Part shown: in pieces, positions 63,386 through 64,000 of the stretch
Position numbering within the stretch: position 1 is the first letter of the stretch
How the letters are laid out: every line of letters starts with the position of its first letter
DNA from: Setophaga petechia
Taxonomy: Eukaryota; Chordata; Aves; Passeriformes; Parulidae
NCBI GenBank assembly: GCA_024362935.1
Contig: JANCRA010000032.1
Location: 1,488,001-1,552,000 of the forward strand
Reading direction: 5' to 3'
DNA length: 64,000 bases
Program-made: the position numbers and the translations under genes
The notes under the pieces: generated by a model
Database searches by the model: none
Seen by the model: only the letters and a program-made list of their open reading frames with translations
Told to the model about the DNA's origin: nothing

Positions 63386-64000
63386 TGAAAACTGTGCCAT
63401 CCTGCAGAAATCTCTCCTACATTCTCCAAACCATTTCACAGCTGTGTCTGGTAGTAAAATGATAAAAACAACCTTGCTGATGTGAGAGGTATTAGAGTCT
63501 GATAGACTCTGAAGCATTTGATGTATTTCTGAATGAAATGGAGGGATATTGATAGCCTTTTTTTCACTCCTGTAATGCCACGGACACCATAAAACATGAC
63601 CAATTTACTGTGTTTCACTTGTCTGCTGGGCCATGCTGCAGAGAGAGCTGATTTAGGACCTGTTGGTTTGTTCTGTGCATCCCAGTGGCAATAGGGAACT
63701 ACTTATCCAAGTTTTGTGAAATGTGGCTGGGGGCAGGGTAACACAGGGAAGGATTGCTCAGAGAGAGAGTTAGTCCCTTTTTGTGTAGCACAGAAGACAT
63801 CAGTGGTGCCATTGGGAGAGAGACAGATGCCCACCTGCAGTGTTCCAGCAAAATTCCAGCTGGTTGTGAGAAGTAGCACCTTTAACAAGCAACACTGATC
63901 CATCTGTGTGCTATTTGTTGTGATTCTCAAATCTGCAGGTTCAAAGGTTCATCTGAATCTAATCCTGAGCAGGGTATTTTCTGCATGGCTCAGTTTAGAA
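63386..64000. other. 5' flank to the window edge, nothing recognised
   Basis: No exon, repeat or CpG-rich patch was identified. In other vertebrates GABRB3 would start farther in this direction on the plus strand, but no signal-peptide exon or other GABRB3 sequence was recognised here. Confidence 0.45.

Noticed and set aside
59571..64000. GABRB3 first exons on the plus strand
   Set aside because: GABRB3 is the expected head-to-head neighbour, but no beta-3 signal peptide or downstream exon was found in this interval.

Overview
This window looks like avian nuclear DNA. It holds one large multi-exon gene on the minus strand, long AT-rich introns, a sharp CpG island at the 5' end, and several decayed CR1 LINE fragments, the typical bird retrotransposon. 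No bacterial, viral or CRISPR content was seen. The species cannot be named from the sequence alone.

The gene is GABRA5, the alpha-5 subunit of the GABA-A receptor, a ligand-gated chloride channel. All nine coding exons can be read. They join in frame to a 463-residue protein: signal peptide, extracellular ligand-binding domain with the Cys-loop, M1 to M3, a variable M3-M4 loop, M4 and a short C-terminus. Minus-strand order, 5' to 3': 57703-57618, 49659-49538, 47756-47689, 47577-47357, 31116-31034, 12595-12452, 6698-6546, 5280-5069, 4160-3858. The first coding exon carries 67 nt of 5' UTR back to an acceptor at 57770. At least two upstream non-coding first exons look possible: a CpG-island exon with its donor after 59099, and a TATA-associated exon with its donor after 59629. 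Vertebrate GABRA5 usually sits in a cluster with GABRB3 (head to head) and GABRG3. No exon of either was recognised here, so they would lie to the right and left of the window.

Layout: 1 to about 3550 is 3' flank with nothing recognised; 3550-3857 is the likely 3' UTR; 3858-57703 is the coding part with introns of 111 bp to 18.4 kb; 57.8-59.8 kb is the promoter region; 59.8-64.0 kb is 5' flank with a second, smaller CpG-rich patch at 61.18-61.48 kb and a cluster of nested CR1 fragments at 62.4-63.4 kb.

The less expected items are: an intragenic CpG island at 11.7-12.2 kb near a second CpG-retaining patch with splice-like edges at 10.5-11.1 kb; a weak GTTCTT donor on the eighth coding exon; a pure 15-C stretch in the pyrimidine tract of the sixth; three perfect or near-perfect hairpins in introns; and a 103-base T-free tract just inside the gene from its CpG island. 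I found no convincing undescribed multi-gene system.
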